NCBI RefSeq assembly: GCF_014648595.1
Contig: NZ_BMRK01000007.1
Span: forward strand, 171,650 to 227,597
Direction: 5' to 3'
DNA length: 55,948 nt
Source of the DNA: Nocardioides luteus
GTDB taxonomy: Bacteria; Actinomycetota; Actinomycetes; Propionibacteriales; Nocardioidaceae
In this document: piece after piece, positions 33,614 to 42,533 of the stretch
How the letters are laid out: the number at the start of each line of letters is the position of its first letter
How positions within the stretch are numbered: the stretch's first letter is position 1
Translations under genes and position numbers: made by a program
Notes under the pieces: generated by a model
Databases searched by the model: none
What the model was told of the DNA's origin: nothing
The model's input: only the letters and a program-made list of their open reading frames with translations

Positions 33614-34239
33614 CCGACGCACGCACCGAGATCCTCGCCCGGGTCCGCGAAGCCCTCGCAGGCTCGACGGTCGAGTCCGCCGAGGCGCACCCGGAGACCG
33701 GGCGGGCCTCGGAGGTCGAGCCTGTCGAGACCCCGCCGTCGCACGCACCCGTGGTCGACCTCTTCGCCGAGCGCGTCGCCGACTATCGCGCCGTGGTCGA
33801 ACGCTGCTCCGCGGCCGAGCTCGCCGACCGCATCGCCGCGGCCCTCCCCGAGGGTCCGGTCGTCGTCCCGCCCGGCCTCGGGATCGACGTGCCCGGTGCC
33901 GTCGTCGACGACGGCACCCTCACCGCCGCCGACCTCGACCGCATCGCCGCCGTCGTCACCGCGGCCCGCGTAGGGATCGCCGAGACCGGCACCATCGTCC
34001 TCGACCACGGCCTCGACCAGGGCCGCCGCGCCATCTCGCTCGTCCCCGACACCCACGTCTGCATCGTCCGCGAGGACCAGATCGTCCCCGACGTACCCGA
34101 CGCCGTCGCCCTCCTCGACCCCACCCACCCCCTCACCTGGATCAGCGGCCCCTCCGCCACCAGCGACATCGAGCTCGACCGCGTAGAAGGCGTCCACGGC
34201 CCCCGCACCCTCCACGTACTCATAACCCCCGCCGAGTAG
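33610..34239 (+). CDS. lutC: L-lactate oxidation protein LutC (LUD domain)
   Basis: 209 aa from GTG 33610 (overlap GTGA with lutB). The LUD fold is seen in VGIAETGTIVLDHG, ISLVPDTHVCIVREDQIVPDV and the terminal GPSATSDIELDRVEGVHGP, a very typical LutC ending. No metal-cluster cysteines, as usual. Required with LutA and LutB for lactate use. The array of 21-bp-spaced palindromes begins at the last base of its stop codon. Confidence 0.94.
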   Translation: MTDARTEILARVREALAGSTVESAEAHPETGRASEVEPVETPPSHAPVVDLFAERVADYRAVVERCSAAELADRIAAALPEGPVVVPPGLGIDVPGAVVDDGTLTAADLDRIAAVVTAARVGIAETGTIVLDHGLDQGRRAISLVPDTHVCIVREDQIVPDVPDAVALLDPTHPLTWISGPSATSDIELDRVEGVHGPRTLHVLITPAE

Positions 34240-34431
34240 GCGAAAATCGACGCCGAGAGGTCGAAAATCGACGTCGAGGCGTCAGAAATCGACGTCGAAA
34301 CGGCGATTCTCGACGGCGAGATCCGCGCCGAGTATTGACCACTCGCCGTCGAAAACTGCCGCCTCGCCGTCGAGACCTGACGCTTCGCGCTCATTTTTCG
34401 ACCATTCGGCGTCGATAATCGACTGCTCGCG
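34239..34431. repeat. Array of nine palindromic 13-bp cores at 21-bp period
   Basis: Cores fitting GTCGANAATCGAC (variable) start at 34239, 34260, 34281, 34302, 34327, 34348, 34369, 34390 and 34411. Steps are 21 bp except one of 25 bp. The best copies (34260 GTCGAAAATCGAC, 34411 GTCGATAATCGAC) are inverted repeats GTCGA-N3-TCGAC. The spacer changes from CGAGxx-like to CTCGCC-like after the fourth copy. The array fills the space between lutC and a lipoprotein gene. It is not a CRISPR: spacers are 8 bp and repeat-like. Confidence 0.8.
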
Positions 34432-34459
34432 GGGGTGGGGCGGGGATAACGTGCGGGCC

Positions 34460-35302
34460 GTGCGGTGGATGACTGCGGTGGTCGTGGGGCTCCTGGTCGG
34501 GGCGAGCCTGAGCGCGTGCGGGGCGTTCGAGCCCGAGGAGGTGGCGTGGCCCGACGGACTGACGGCGCTCCTCGACCAGACCCGGCTGCAGCGCAACACC
34601 GGCGACGCCTTCGTACGCCTCGTCAACGACACCGGCACGCCGATCGAGGTCTCGCAGGTCGAGGTCGGCAGCGACCGGTTCGAAGCCACGTGGTCGGGGG
34701 AGGAGGCGGTCGACCGCGAGACGGACTTCGACTTCGCGATGCCCCGCGGGAAGTGCGGCGGGGGTGGCGACGCCGAGGTGACGATCACCTGGCGCACGAG
34801 CGGCGAGCAGGGCGAGTGGCGGACGAGCACGGGCGAGGCCGAGGACAGGTACGCCAACATCGACCGCCTCCTCGACCGCGGCTGCGCCGAGCGCACCCTG
34901 AGCGAGGCGGCCGAGATCACGTTCGGCGAGCCGCGGGTCGAGGGCGTGGGCAGGCAGAGCGTCTTCGTCCTGCCGGTCACGTTCACGCCCACCGGCGAGC
35001 GTCCGGAGGTCACCTTCGCCGGCTGGGAGGGGACGGTGCTCTTCCAGATGGCCCCGGGCGCACCGACGTTCCCACGTTTCACCCCGAGACCGATGACCGG
35101 CGAGGCGGCCACGCTGGAGATGCGGGTCGTGCCCGCCCGGTGCGATCCGCACGCCCTCGCCGACGACAAGGTCGGCAGCCTCTTCCGCGTCCATGTCGGT
35201 GGCCCCGGCCTGCCCGAGCAGGCGGCGTACTTCCTCCGCCTCGACAAGGGACAGAAGACGGCGCTCTACGACTTCCTGCCGGGCTACTGCGCCTGGGAGT
35301 GA
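34460..35302 (+). CDS. Lipoprotein, unknown function
   Basis: 280 aa from GTG 34460. The signal ends in SLSAC (lipobox), so the mature protein is lipid-anchored. The rest is beta-rich with a pair of cysteines (GKCGGGGD, DRGCAERT) and a C-terminal LPGYCAWE. I do not recognise the family. TAACGT at 34447-34452 is 7 nt before GTG 34460; a GTG at 34451 is in frame but overlaps that box. It ends 4 nt from the stop of the convergent GAP-family gene. Confidence 0.8.
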   Translation: MRWMTAVVVGLLVGASLSACGAFEPEEVAWPDGLTALLDQTRLQRNTGDAFVRLVNDTGTPIEVSQVEVGSDRFEATWSGEEAVDRETDFDFAMPRGKCGGGGDAEVTITWRTSGEQGEWRTSTGEAEDRYANIDRLLDRGCAERTLSEAAEITFGEPRVEGVGRQSVFVLPVTFTPTGERPEVTFAGWEGTVLFQMAPGAPTFPRFTPRPMTGEAATLEMRVVPARCDPHALADDKVGSLFRVHVGGPGLPEQAAYFLRLDKGQKTALYDFLPGYCAWE

Positions 35303-35306
35303 CCGC

Positions 35307-36062
35307 TCACCCGAAGAGCGGCCCGAGGGCTGCCCGGGCCAGCAGGAACCCCACGATCCCGACCGCCCACGCGGTCGCGCTCCCGGCGTTCTTGATCAGC
35401 CAGGCGTCGAGACGGGCGAGCGGCCGCTCCACCAGTGGAGCGGCGAAGACCCGGCCGGCGGTGAGCAGCAGCGCGGGAAGCACCATCACGCCGCAGTAGG
35501 CCACGACCCACAGCCCCGACATCGGCCAGCCCGGGCCCGCAGTGCCGATCACGCCGAGCGCGGCGAGGTAGGGCAGCATCGAGGCGGCCTCGACCAGACC
35601 GGCGACCACGGCGAGCCCCGCGAGCGCGGCCACAGAACCCGACTCCGAGGCGACGGCCCGCTCCCGCCAGCGAAGCAGCCGCCGCGACGGCTCCGGCTTC
35701 GCTCCCGTCCGCTCCTTCACCGATCTGGGTGGGTCCAGCTTGAAGCTCCACACGAACAGCCCGACCCCCACGAACAGCTGTCCCCACAGGAACGGCCGCG
35801 AGTCCCGCAGCCCGGTGAGCATGTCCGCCACGGCCGAGCCGCCCAGCAGGATCGCGATGCCGAGAAGCGCGTAGAAGAGCGCGATCGCACCCAGGTAGAC
35901 GAGGATCCGCCCCGCCCGCACCCTGCCTGGCGCCATCAGCAGCCACACCGGGATCAGCAGGGTGCCGAAGCTGGTCGAGTCGATCAGGGCGAGCACACCC
36001 AGGGCGAGGTACGTGGCCGAGCCGCCGAGGTCGCCGGTCAGCGGGCCGAGGTCGAGGTCCAT
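35307..36062 (-). CDS. GAP-family integral membrane protein
   Basis: 251 aa from ATG 36062 (MDLDLGPLTGDLGG). Six membrane segments; the start ALGVLALIDSTSFGTLLIPVW and the middle AALAGLAVVAGLVEAASMLPYL match the actinobacterial GAP (Sap, sulfolipid-1-addressing) family, which belongs to the LysE-like transporter group. Mycobacterial relatives help export glycolipids; the cargo here is unknown. Codons upstream to 36281 are Arg/Ser-rich and not family-like. Confidence 0.85.
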   Translation of the reverse strand: MDLDLGPLTGDLGGSATYLALGVLALIDSTSFGTLLIPVWLLMAPGRVRAGRILVYLGAIALFYALLGIAILLGGSAVADMLTGLRDSRPFLWGQLFVGVGLFVWSFKLDPPRSVKERTGAKPEPSRRLLRWRERAVASESGSVAALAGLAVVAGLVEAASMLPYLAALGVIGTAGPGWPMSGLWVVAYCGVMVLPALLLTAGRVFAAPLVERPLARLDAWLIKNAGSATAWAVGIVGFLLARAALGPLFG

Positions 36063-36180
36063 GCCCCGAGCCTCACGCGCGGCGCGCCCGCCGCGCGTCG
36101 GTCGAACCGGTGATCCTCCGGAGCGCGGATACATCCTTCGGATGACTCCGCCCAGGCTGCGTACGTGCTGAGATGGTGTC

Positions 36181-37503
36181 GTGGACCGGCCGACCCTGCT
36201 GCAGCAGCTGCCCGCAGCGCTGCTCGGGGGCGGCACGAGCCTGCGGGCAGCGGACCGCCGCCTGGCGTGGCTCGACTCCACGATCCTCCTCGTCGCCGGC
36301 CTCGCCCTCTTCGCGCTGGGTCAGGTCGACACCGCACGCGGCCTCCACCCCTTCGGCGTTGATGCCGACAGCCTCCCGGCCTGGACCCACCTGGTCCTGC
36401 TGGCGCTCGCCTGTGGCGCGCTCGTGCTCAAACGCCGGATGCCGCTCCTGGTCATGGGCGTCGCCGCCGTCTGCCTCTGCGTGGACCTGGTGCTCGGCGG
36501 CAGCGTCGCGATGATCATCGTGCTCTGGGACGCGCTCTTCGCCACCCAGCTGCACGGGTCGCCCGTCACGCGCCGCATCACTGCCGTCGGGGTCGTGCTG
36601 GCCATCGCGGCCGCGGTCATCGCCTCGGCGGCGGCCACCACCGACCCGCGCACCCCCGCGACCCTGGCGCTCACCCTCTTCGCGATCGTCGTCACCCCGA
36701 TGTGGTGGGGCAGCAACGTACGCCAGGGCAGCGAGCTCGCCGACGCCGCTGACGACCGGGCCCGGCTCGAGCGCGAGCGCAGCGCGGCACTTTTGCGTCT
36801 CGCGGACGCACAACAGCACGACGCGGTCAGAGCGGAGCGCTCCGCCGTCGCCCGCGACCTGCACGACGTGGTCGCCTCCCACCTGTCCGCGATCGCGCTC
36901 ACCTCCAGCGCAGCGCTCGCCGGCGAGCCCGACCCCGAACGCGACCGCGCGGCGCTGCGGTCCGTACGCGCCGAGAGCCTGGCATCCCTCGACGACATGC
37001 GCGCGATGATCCGCGTCCTGCGCTCCGACGGCGATCCGGACCAGCCCGACGAGGACCTCACCGCCGCCTCGCGCACCGCCAACCTCGGCCCGGTCCTCGA
37101 GCAGGCGCGACTGGCGGGACTCACGCTGCGCGTCGAGGACCCCGGCGGTCTGATCGACGGCACCGACCACGCGCTGCCCGTCGCGGTCGACCACGCCGTC
37201 TACCGGATCGTGCGCGAGTCGCTGACCAACGTGCTCAAGCACGGCGGTGGCCGGACCCTCCTGCGCCTGAGGCACGGCGACGACCTCGAGGTCGAGGTGA
37301 GCGACGAAGGCAGCCAGGAGAGCCGAGGAGAGACGAGCACCGGCACCGGCACCGGCCTCGTCTCGATGCGCGAACGAGCAGAGGCCCTCGGCGGCACCTT
37401 CGAGGCCGGCCCCGACGGCACCGGCTGGCGAGTCCGCGCGATCCTTCCGATGCCGACCCCCGCCATCTCCACGGCCGGTCCGGAGACAGGAGAGACCACA
37501 TGA
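36181..37503 (+). CDS. Sensor histidine kinase, NarL/DesK type
   Basis: 440 aa, GTG start. Four to six membrane helices in residues 30-180, then a coiled region, the HisKA_3 box with phospho-acceptor H228 (ARDLHDVVASHLSAIAL), and a HATPase_c domain with N box ESLTNVLKHGGG and G box GTGTGLVSMRERAEALGG. There is no large extracellular sensor domain, so it probably senses something in the membrane. It overlaps the response regulator start by 4 nt. Confidence 0.93.
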   Translation: MDRPTLLQQLPAALLGGGTSLRAADRRLAWLDSTILLVAGLALFALGQVDTARGLHPFGVDADSLPAWTHLVLLALACGALVLKRRMPLLVMGVAAVCLCVDLVLGGSVAMIIVLWDALFATQLHGSPVTRRITAVGVVLAIAAAVIASAAATTDPRTPATLALTLFAIVVTPMWWGSNVRQGSELADAADDRARLERERSAALLRLADAQQHDAVRAERSAVARDLHDVVASHLSAIALTSSAALAGEPDPERDRAALRSVRAESLASLDDMRAMIRVLRSDGDPDQPDEDLTAASRTANLGPVLEQARLAGLTLRVEDPGGLIDGTDHALPVAVDHAVYRIVRESLTNVLKHGGGRTLLRLRHGDDLEVEVSDEGSQESRGETSTGTGTGLVSMRERAEALGGTFEAGPDGTGWRVRAILPMPTPAISTAGPETGETT

Positions 37504-38147
37504 TCCGCGTCCTGCTCGCCGACGACCACGCCGCCATCCGGGCGGGGCTGCGCATGCTGCTCGCGACCGCGGGTGACATCGAGGTGGTGGGGGAGGCCGC
37601 CGACGGAGCCGCGGCGGTCGCCAACGCCCGAGCCCTGCGCCCCGACGTCGTGCTGATGGACGTACGCATGCCCGGCACCGACGGGGTCACCGCGACCCGC
37701 CAGGTGGTGGCGGAGGGGCTCGCCGACGTACTCGTGCTCACGACCTTCGACCTCGACGAGTACGTCTTCGGTGCCCTGCGCGCCGGCGCGGCCGGTTTCC
37801 TGCTCAAGTCGGCGGAGGCCGACGCACTGGTCGATGCGGTCAGGCACGTCGCCGCTGGCGACGGCGTGGTGGCGCCCGAGGTGACCAGACGGGTGCTGAC
37901 CGCCTTGGCCTCCGGGCCGGAACGGCACGAGAACCGACCCGGAACCGGTCTCCCACCGGATCTCACCCCGCGAGAGATCGACGTGCTCACCGCGCTCGGA
38001 CAGGGCCTGTCCAACGCCGACATCGCCGACCGGCTGGTGATCTCCGAGGCCACCACGAAGACCCACGTATCCCGCGTCCTGGCGAAGCTGGACGTGAAAT
38101 CCCGGGTCCAGGCGGCGATCGTCGCGCGCGAGTCCGGCCTGGTCTGA
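37500..38147 (+). CDS. LuxR-type response regulator
   Basis: 215 aa. Receiver domain with acidic pocket D8/D9, phospho-acceptor D54 (VLMDVRMPG), T (LTTFD) and K (FLLKSAEAD); C-terminal LuxR helix-turn-helix (about 150-213) with LTPREIDVLTALGQGLSN, then KTHVSRVLAKLDV. Partner of the upstream kinase. Target genes are unknown; the secreted RNase gene lies 121 bp downstream. Confidence 0.94.
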   Translation: MIRVLLADDHAAIRAGLRMLLATAGDIEVVGEAADGAAAVANARALRPDVVLMDVRMPGTDGVTATRQVVAEGLADVLVLTTFDLDEYVFGALRAGAAGFLLKSAEADALVDAVRHVAAGDGVVAPEVTRRVLTALASGPERHENRPGTGLPPDLTPREIDVLTALGQGLSNADIADRLVISEATTKTHVSRVLAKLDVKSRVQAAIVARESGLV

Positions 38148-38268
38148 GATCAGCCGTGCGCTCGGCAAAAGTCTTCAGAGTTCACCGGTTCGTGACCTCC
38201 GAAACCCCCATTCGGGAGCGTCAGGTAGCAGAATTACCGGCGACCGTAACGCACACACTGGAGGATTC

Positions 38269-38694
38269 ATGTCCGGGAAGAACCGCTCCGTGCTCACGAT
38301 GCTCAAGCTGCTCCTGGCAGCTTTCGTCGCCACCGTCGGCCTGTTCGGGGGGAGCGTCGCGCTCGCCCCCGCCGCCCAGGCCGACTGGATCGAGAGCTGC
38401 ACCCACAAGGGCTGTGCAGAGGCCCTCGAGTCCAACGAGGTCTGGGCCTCGCTGGGCTACCCCACCAACCGCGGCTGGCACGACTGGCCGCCCACCGGCA
38501 CCTGCAACTTCTCCGGTGGCACCTACAACAACTACGAGGGTGAGCTGCCCGAGGGGCACTCCTACCTCGAGTTCGACGTGACCCCGCGCGAGTGCGGCGC
38601 GCAGCGCCAGTCCTACCGCCTCGTGGTGGACACCACAACGGGTGATGTCTACTTCACCCCCGACCACTACAGCACCTTCTACTTCCTGGTCTGA
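38269..38694 (+). CDS. Secreted guanyl-specific ribonuclease (RNase Sa/barnase family)
   Basis: 141 aa, ATG after GGAGGATTC. A signal peptide covers about residues 1-38 (APAAQA, then DW). The mature domain of about 100 aa ends in the microbial RNase core: E101 in SYLEFDV, R113 and R117 in AQRQSYRLV, and H133 in YFTPDHYSTF, the equivalents of the catalytic Glu, Arg and His of RNase Sa. Four cysteines could form two disulfides. No barstar-like inhibitor gene is next to it. It probably scavenges or attacks with RNA cleavage outside the cell. Confidence 0.85.
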   Translation: MSGKNRSVLTMLKLLLAAFVATVGLFGGSVALAPAAQADWIESCTHKGCAEALESNEVWASLGYPTNRGWHDWPPTGTCNFSGGTYNNYEGELPEGHSYLEFDVTPRECGAQRQSYRLVVDTTTGDVYFTPDHYSTFYFLV

Positions 38695-38707
38695 GTGCTC
38701 TGAGAAC

Positions 38708-38757
38708 GGGCCTCTGACCTGGGCATTCGCGAAATCGCCAGCCCAGGTCGGAGGCCC
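38708..38757. terminator. Terminator after RNase gene
   Basis: 17-bp stem with a single G-U (38708-38724 with 38741-38757), 16-nt loop, followed by TTCGTC. It lies 13 bp after the RNase stop. Confidence 0.85.
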
Positions 38758-38881
38758 TTCGTCATCTCGTACGCAACCTGTGACCCGGCTGAGACGTCGT
38801 GGACACGAACGCGAGGATCGCGGCAGGCATGGGAGCCCGCCGTACTCTTAGGGACGATTGTGACCGCGGAGGGGGACAAAC

Positions 38882-41191
38882 TTGAGCTGGCAGGACAATC
38901 CGCCTTACACACCCAGGCCGATACCGAAGAAGAAGCGAGGCAGGAAGGTCTTGAAGACCTTCTTCATCGTGCTTCTGGTGGGGGCACTGGTCGCCGCACT
39001 GGGTGTGATCGTGGCCTACAACGCCATCTCGATCCCCAATGCCAACGCGGCCTACGAGAAGGAGACCTCCTTCGTCTACTACCGCGGCGGCAAGGACGAG
39101 CTCGGTCGCTACATCGCCGACTCGCAGGACCGCGACTCGCTGCCCTACGACGAGATCCCACAGCTGATGAAGGACGCCGCGGTCGCAGCCGAGGACCGCA
39201 CCTTCTGGGACAACAGCGGCATCGACGTCAAGGGCATCCTGCGCGCGCTGGTCAACAACAACACCGGCGGCACCCAGTCGGGCGCGTCCACGATCACTCA
39301 GCAGTACGTCAAGAACCTCTACCTCACCCAGGAGCGCACCTACACGCGCAAGGTGAAGGAAGCGGTCATCTCGCTGAAGATCAGCCGGCAGAAGTCCAAG
39401 GAAGACATCCTCGCCGGTTACCTCAACACCATCTACTTCGGTCGAGGCGCCTACGGAGTCCAGGCCGCCTCGAACGCCTACTTCGGCAAGCCGGCCGCGA
39501 AGATCAACCTGCGCGAGGCCGCCGCGCTCGCCGCGATCCTCAACGACCCCAACGACCTCGACCCGAGCAACGGTGAGGAGTCCATTTCCGAGCTGGACGG
39601 CCGCTACCGCTACGTCATCAACTCGATGGTCAAGATGGGCATGGTCGACGCCGCCGAGGGCGACAAGGCGAAGGAGAGCCTGCCGAAGTTCAAGAAGCCG
39701 CGCTCCGACAGCCGCTACGGCGGGCAGAAGGGACACGCGCTCAAGCTGGTCCGCGACGAGCTCCTCAGGCTCGAGGACGAGCAGGGCAACCCGCTGGTCA
39801 CCGAGGACGAGATCAACGGCGGCGGCCTGCGGATCACCACCACGCTGACCAAGAAGACGATGCGGACCGTCGAGGAGGCGGTCAACGACGTACGTCCGGA
39901 GGACAAGAAGGCGTACGTCGGGGAGAAGGGCGACCCGAAGGACGCCCTGCACGTCGGGGCTGCCACCGTCGACGTGAAGACGGGCGCGCTGCGCGGCTTC
40001 TACGGCGGCCAGGACTTCCTCGAGTCGCAGACCAACTGGGCCGCGACCGGTGCGATGGCCGGATCGACCATGAAGGCCTTCACGATGGCCGCCGCGCTCG
40101 ACGCCGGCTACTCGCTCAAGGACAGCTGGAACGGCAACTCGCCGATGGAGTTCCCCGGCATCAAGGTGCGCAACTCCGGCCAGAGCGCCTCCGACCCCTA
40201 CGGTCACAGCTACGGTGCCCAGGTCAGCAGCCTGACCGCGATGGAGAAGTCGATCAACACGGCCTTCGTCGAGATGTCGGACTCCCTGCCCGACAAGAGC
40301 AAGGACGTCTACAAGATGGCCGTCGCCGCGGGGCTCCCGCCGGAGAAGGCCGACCCCAAGCACCCCGGCATCGGGATGACGACGCGCGACTTCAGCGCCG
40401 AGGACTTCCTGCTCACCCTGGGCAAGAACCGCACCAGCCCGATCAACATGGCCAACGCCTACGCGACGATCGCCAACCGGGGCGTGCACAACGACGTCCA
40501 CGTCGTCTCCAAGGTGGTCGACGCCAACGGCGCCGTCATCTACGAGCGCGACGACTCCGAGAAGGGCCGTCGCGCGATGGACGAGGACGTCGCCGACGAC
40601 ACCTCCTACTCGCTGCAGCAGGTCGTCTCCCAGGGCACCGGCCAAGCAGCCGGTGCCGTCGTGCAGCCCGCGGCCGGCAAGACCGGCACCGCGACCAACG
40701 CCGACGACAACGTCTCCTCGGCCTGGTTCGTCGGCTACACCCCGCAGCTGGCGACCGCCGTCGCCTACACCCGCGGAGACGGCGACGACGCCCTCGACGG
40801 CTGGCTCGACACCTTCTTCGGTGCCGACTACCCGGCCGACACCTGGGTGAAGATCATGGGCCCGCTGACTGACCAGCTCGACTACGAGGAGTTCCCGCCG
40901 CCGGCGTGGCTCGACGGCGAAGCCCCGGAGTCCGGCCATGCGCCGTACGTCCCGCCGGCCGAACCCGAACCGGAGCCCACGAAGGAGCCGGAGCCGTCGA
41001 AGGAGCCGGAGCCGTCCAAGGAGCCGGAGCCGTCGGAGACCCCGACGCCGACCGAGCCGACCGATCCGCCGACGATCGACCCGTCCGACATCCCCACCGC
41101 TCCGAGCACGGAGCCGGGGCCCGGCGGTCCCGAGGGCCCCGGAGGAGGTGGCGGCGGCGAGAACGACGGCGGTGGCCGCGGTCCGGGATAA
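38882..41191 (+). CDS. Class A penicillin-binding protein (transglycosylase/transpeptidase)
   Basis: 769 aa, TTG start after GCGGAGGGGG. A short cytoplasmic basic stretch, one membrane helix (about 24-46), then a GT51 domain with EDRTFWDNSGID and ASTITQQYVKNLYL. The transpeptidase domain has SxxK (AGSTMKAF), SxN (KSINTAF) and KTGTA. The tail from about residue 690 is Pro/Glu/Lys-rich with PEPSKE repeats and ends in Gly/Pro. It polymerises and crosslinks peptidoglycan. The tail repeats (KEPEPS, three copies) are typical wall-spanning linkers. Confidence 0.95.
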   Translation: MSWQDNPPYTPRPIPKKKRGRKVLKTFFIVLLVGALVAALGVIVAYNAISIPNANAAYEKETSFVYYRGGKDELGRYIADSQDRDSLPYDEIPQLMKDAAVAAEDRTFWDNSGIDVKGILRALVNNNTGGTQSGASTITQQYVKNLYLTQERTYTRKVKEAVISLKISRQKSKEDILAGYLNTIYFGRGAYGVQAASNAYFGKPAAKINLREAAALAAILNDPNDLDPSNGEESISELDGRYRYVINSMVKMGMVDAAEGDKAKESLPKFKKPRSDSRYGGQKGHALKLVRDELLRLEDEQGNPLVTEDEINGGGLRITTTLTKKTMRTVEEAVNDVRPEDKKAYVGEKGDPKDALHVGAATVDVKTGALRGFYGGQDFLESQTNWAATGAMAGSTMKAFTMAAALDAGYSLKDSWNGNSPMEFPGIKVRNSGQSASDPYGHSYGAQVSSLTAMEKSINTAFVEMSDSLPDKSKDVYKMAVAAGLPPEKADPKHPGIGMTTRDFSAEDFLLTLGKNRTSPINMANAYATIANRGVHNDVHVVSKVVDANGAVIYERDDSEKGRRAMDEDVADDTSYSLQQVVSQGTGQAAGAVVQPAAGKTGTATNADDNVSSAWFVGYTPQLATAVAYTRGDGDDALDGWLDTFFGADYPADTWVKIMGPLTDQLDYEEFPPPAWLDGEAPESGHAPYVPPAEPEPEPTKEPEPSKEPEPSKEPEPSETPTPTEPTDPPTIDPSDIPTAPSTEPGPGGPEGPGGGGGGENDGGGRGPG

Positions 41192-41241
41192 GAGGGGGGA
41201 CCGCATTGGGGCTCTCTTGCCGGACACGGTTAGATAGTGCC

Positions 41242-42204
41242 GTGTCTGTGATCGCCCCCGTTGACGTCCACGATGACACCGCTCTGAAGGCCTGGTACGC
41301 CGTCGAAGCGGCATCGATGGCGTTCGACCGACCCTACGCGTCACACCGCACCTTCGAAGCCCTCGCAAACTCCGTACGCACCCCTCACGACTACGGCCGC
41401 CGGGTCCTCCTCGCCGCCAAGGAGCAGGGCGAGACGATCGGCATCGCCGAGCTCGATCTTCCCGACGAGGAGCGCAGCCACGTCGTCGAGCTCGGCATCC
41501 ACGTCCTCCCGGTCCACCGCTGGCGCGGGGTCGGCACCGAGCTGTGGCGAGCCGCCGATGACGTACGCCGCACCAACGGGCGCACCCTGACGACCGCCGA
41601 GGTCACCATCCCGCCCAAGTCCTCCCTTGCCTTCGCGAAGGCGCTCGGCTTCAAGTCCGTACGCCGCGAGGACCACCTCGCCGCCGACCTCCCGCTGCCC
41701 CACAAGCCCTTCAACGTCCTCGGCTACGAGATCCTGATGTGGGAGGACCGCACCCCCGAGGACCTCCTCGCCCAGTTCGTCGGCCTCCGCAACCAGATGG
41801 GCAAGGAGATGCCCGGCAAGGTCGAGGAGGAGATGATCGCCCACACCGCCGACCGGGTCCGCTCGGCGGAGAAGAGCACCGCCCGCTCCTACCACCGCAT
41901 CACCGCCGCCGCCCGCGAGATCCTCACCGGCGAGCTGGTCGGCTACTCGGTCATCTTCCTCGCCCACGGCGGCACCGAGGCCATCCAGGACGACACCTTC
42001 GTCAAGGGCGCCCACCGCGGCCACAAGCTCGGCCTGGCCCTCAAGGTCGCCACCCTCGCCGCCGTCCAGCGCGAGCACCCCGAACGCACCAGCATCCACA
42101 CCTGGACCGACCCGGTCAACGACGTCATGCAGCGCATCAACAAGCAGTTCGGCTTCCGCAAGATCGAGCTCATGCACGAGGTCCAGCGCACCGACCGCTG
42201 GTAG
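41242..42204 (+). CDS. Double-GNAT acetyltransferase
   Basis: 320 aa from GTG 41242 (MSVIAPVDVHDDT). Two GNAT halves: the first has ELGIHVLPVHRWRGVGTELW (acetyl-CoA loop RWRGVG) and a closing KALGFKSVRRE; the second has TFVKGAHRGHKLGLALK (loop HRGHKLG) and INKQFGFRKIE. It resembles tandem GNAT proteins such as mycothiol synthase in layout, but is not clearly MshD. Acceptor unknown. Codons upstream belong to the PBP reading region and are not used. Confidence 0.87.
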   Translation: MSVIAPVDVHDDTALKAWYAVEAASMAFDRPYASHRTFEALANSVRTPHDYGRRVLLAAKEQGETIGIAELDLPDEERSHVVELGIHVLPVHRWRGVGTELWRAADDVRRTNGRTLTTAEVTIPPKSSLAFAKALGFKSVRREDHLAADLPLPHKPFNVLGYEILMWEDRTPEDLLAQFVGLRNQMGKEMPGKVEEEMIAHTADRVRSAEKSTARSYHRITAAAREILTGELVGYSVIFLAHGGTEAIQDDTFVKGAHRGHKLGLALKVATLAAVQREHPERTSIHTWTDPVNDVMQRINKQFGFRKIELMHEVQRTDRW

Positions 42205-42307
42205 CGGGACGAGCCGGGCGTCGAGAGTGCTCTCGTACGGCACAGCCCGGGAGCCGGCCATAGCGTTGGAAAGTGACCACGGAGCGAGCGGCCGATGGCT
42301 GCCGTGT

Positions 42308-42339
42308 GGGCGCCTCGGCCTGGAACAGACGAGGCGCCC
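42308..42339. terminator. Hairpin downstream of tRNA (CAT)
   Basis: GGGCGCCTCG (42308-42317) pairs perfectly with CGAGGCGCCC (42330-42339), 12-nt loop. It begins 4 nt past the 3' end of the minus-strand tRNA and may also stop the acetyltransferase message. Confidence 0.7.
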
Positions 42340-42343
42340 GACG

Positions 42344-42417
42344 TAGGCCGTGCGGGGCTTGAACCCGCGACTGGGCGATTATGAGTCGCCTGCTCTAACC
42401 AACTGAGCTAACGGCCC
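42344..42417 (-). tRNA. tRNA with CAT anticodon (elongator Met or Ile2)
   Basis: A 74-nt cloverleaf on the minus strand: acceptor GGGCCGT/ACGGCCT, D-arm GCTC/GAGC, anticodon stem GGCGA/TCGCC with loop CTCATAA, variable loop CAGTC, T-arm GCGGG/CCCGC, discriminator A. The anticodon arm (GGCGACTCATAATCGCC) closely resembles that of E. coli tRNA-Ile2, whose C34 is changed to lysidine, so Ile2 is a real alternative to Met. The first acceptor pair is G-U. CCA is not encoded. Confidence 0.9.
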
Positions 42418-42533
42418 GCGCAGATCCTAGCGGGCTCTATGCGGCTTCGTCGCCATCGGTCGGTGACCGCCCGATCCGTATCCGTGCAGGTCTTCGGTCG
42501 GCGTCATACGACGTACGCCGCGGCGGATTCGAT

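Noticed and set aside
34239-34431. CRISPR array
   Set aside because: Repeats are 13 bp with 8-bp repeat-like spacers and no cas genes; a true array has longer repeats and unique spacers.
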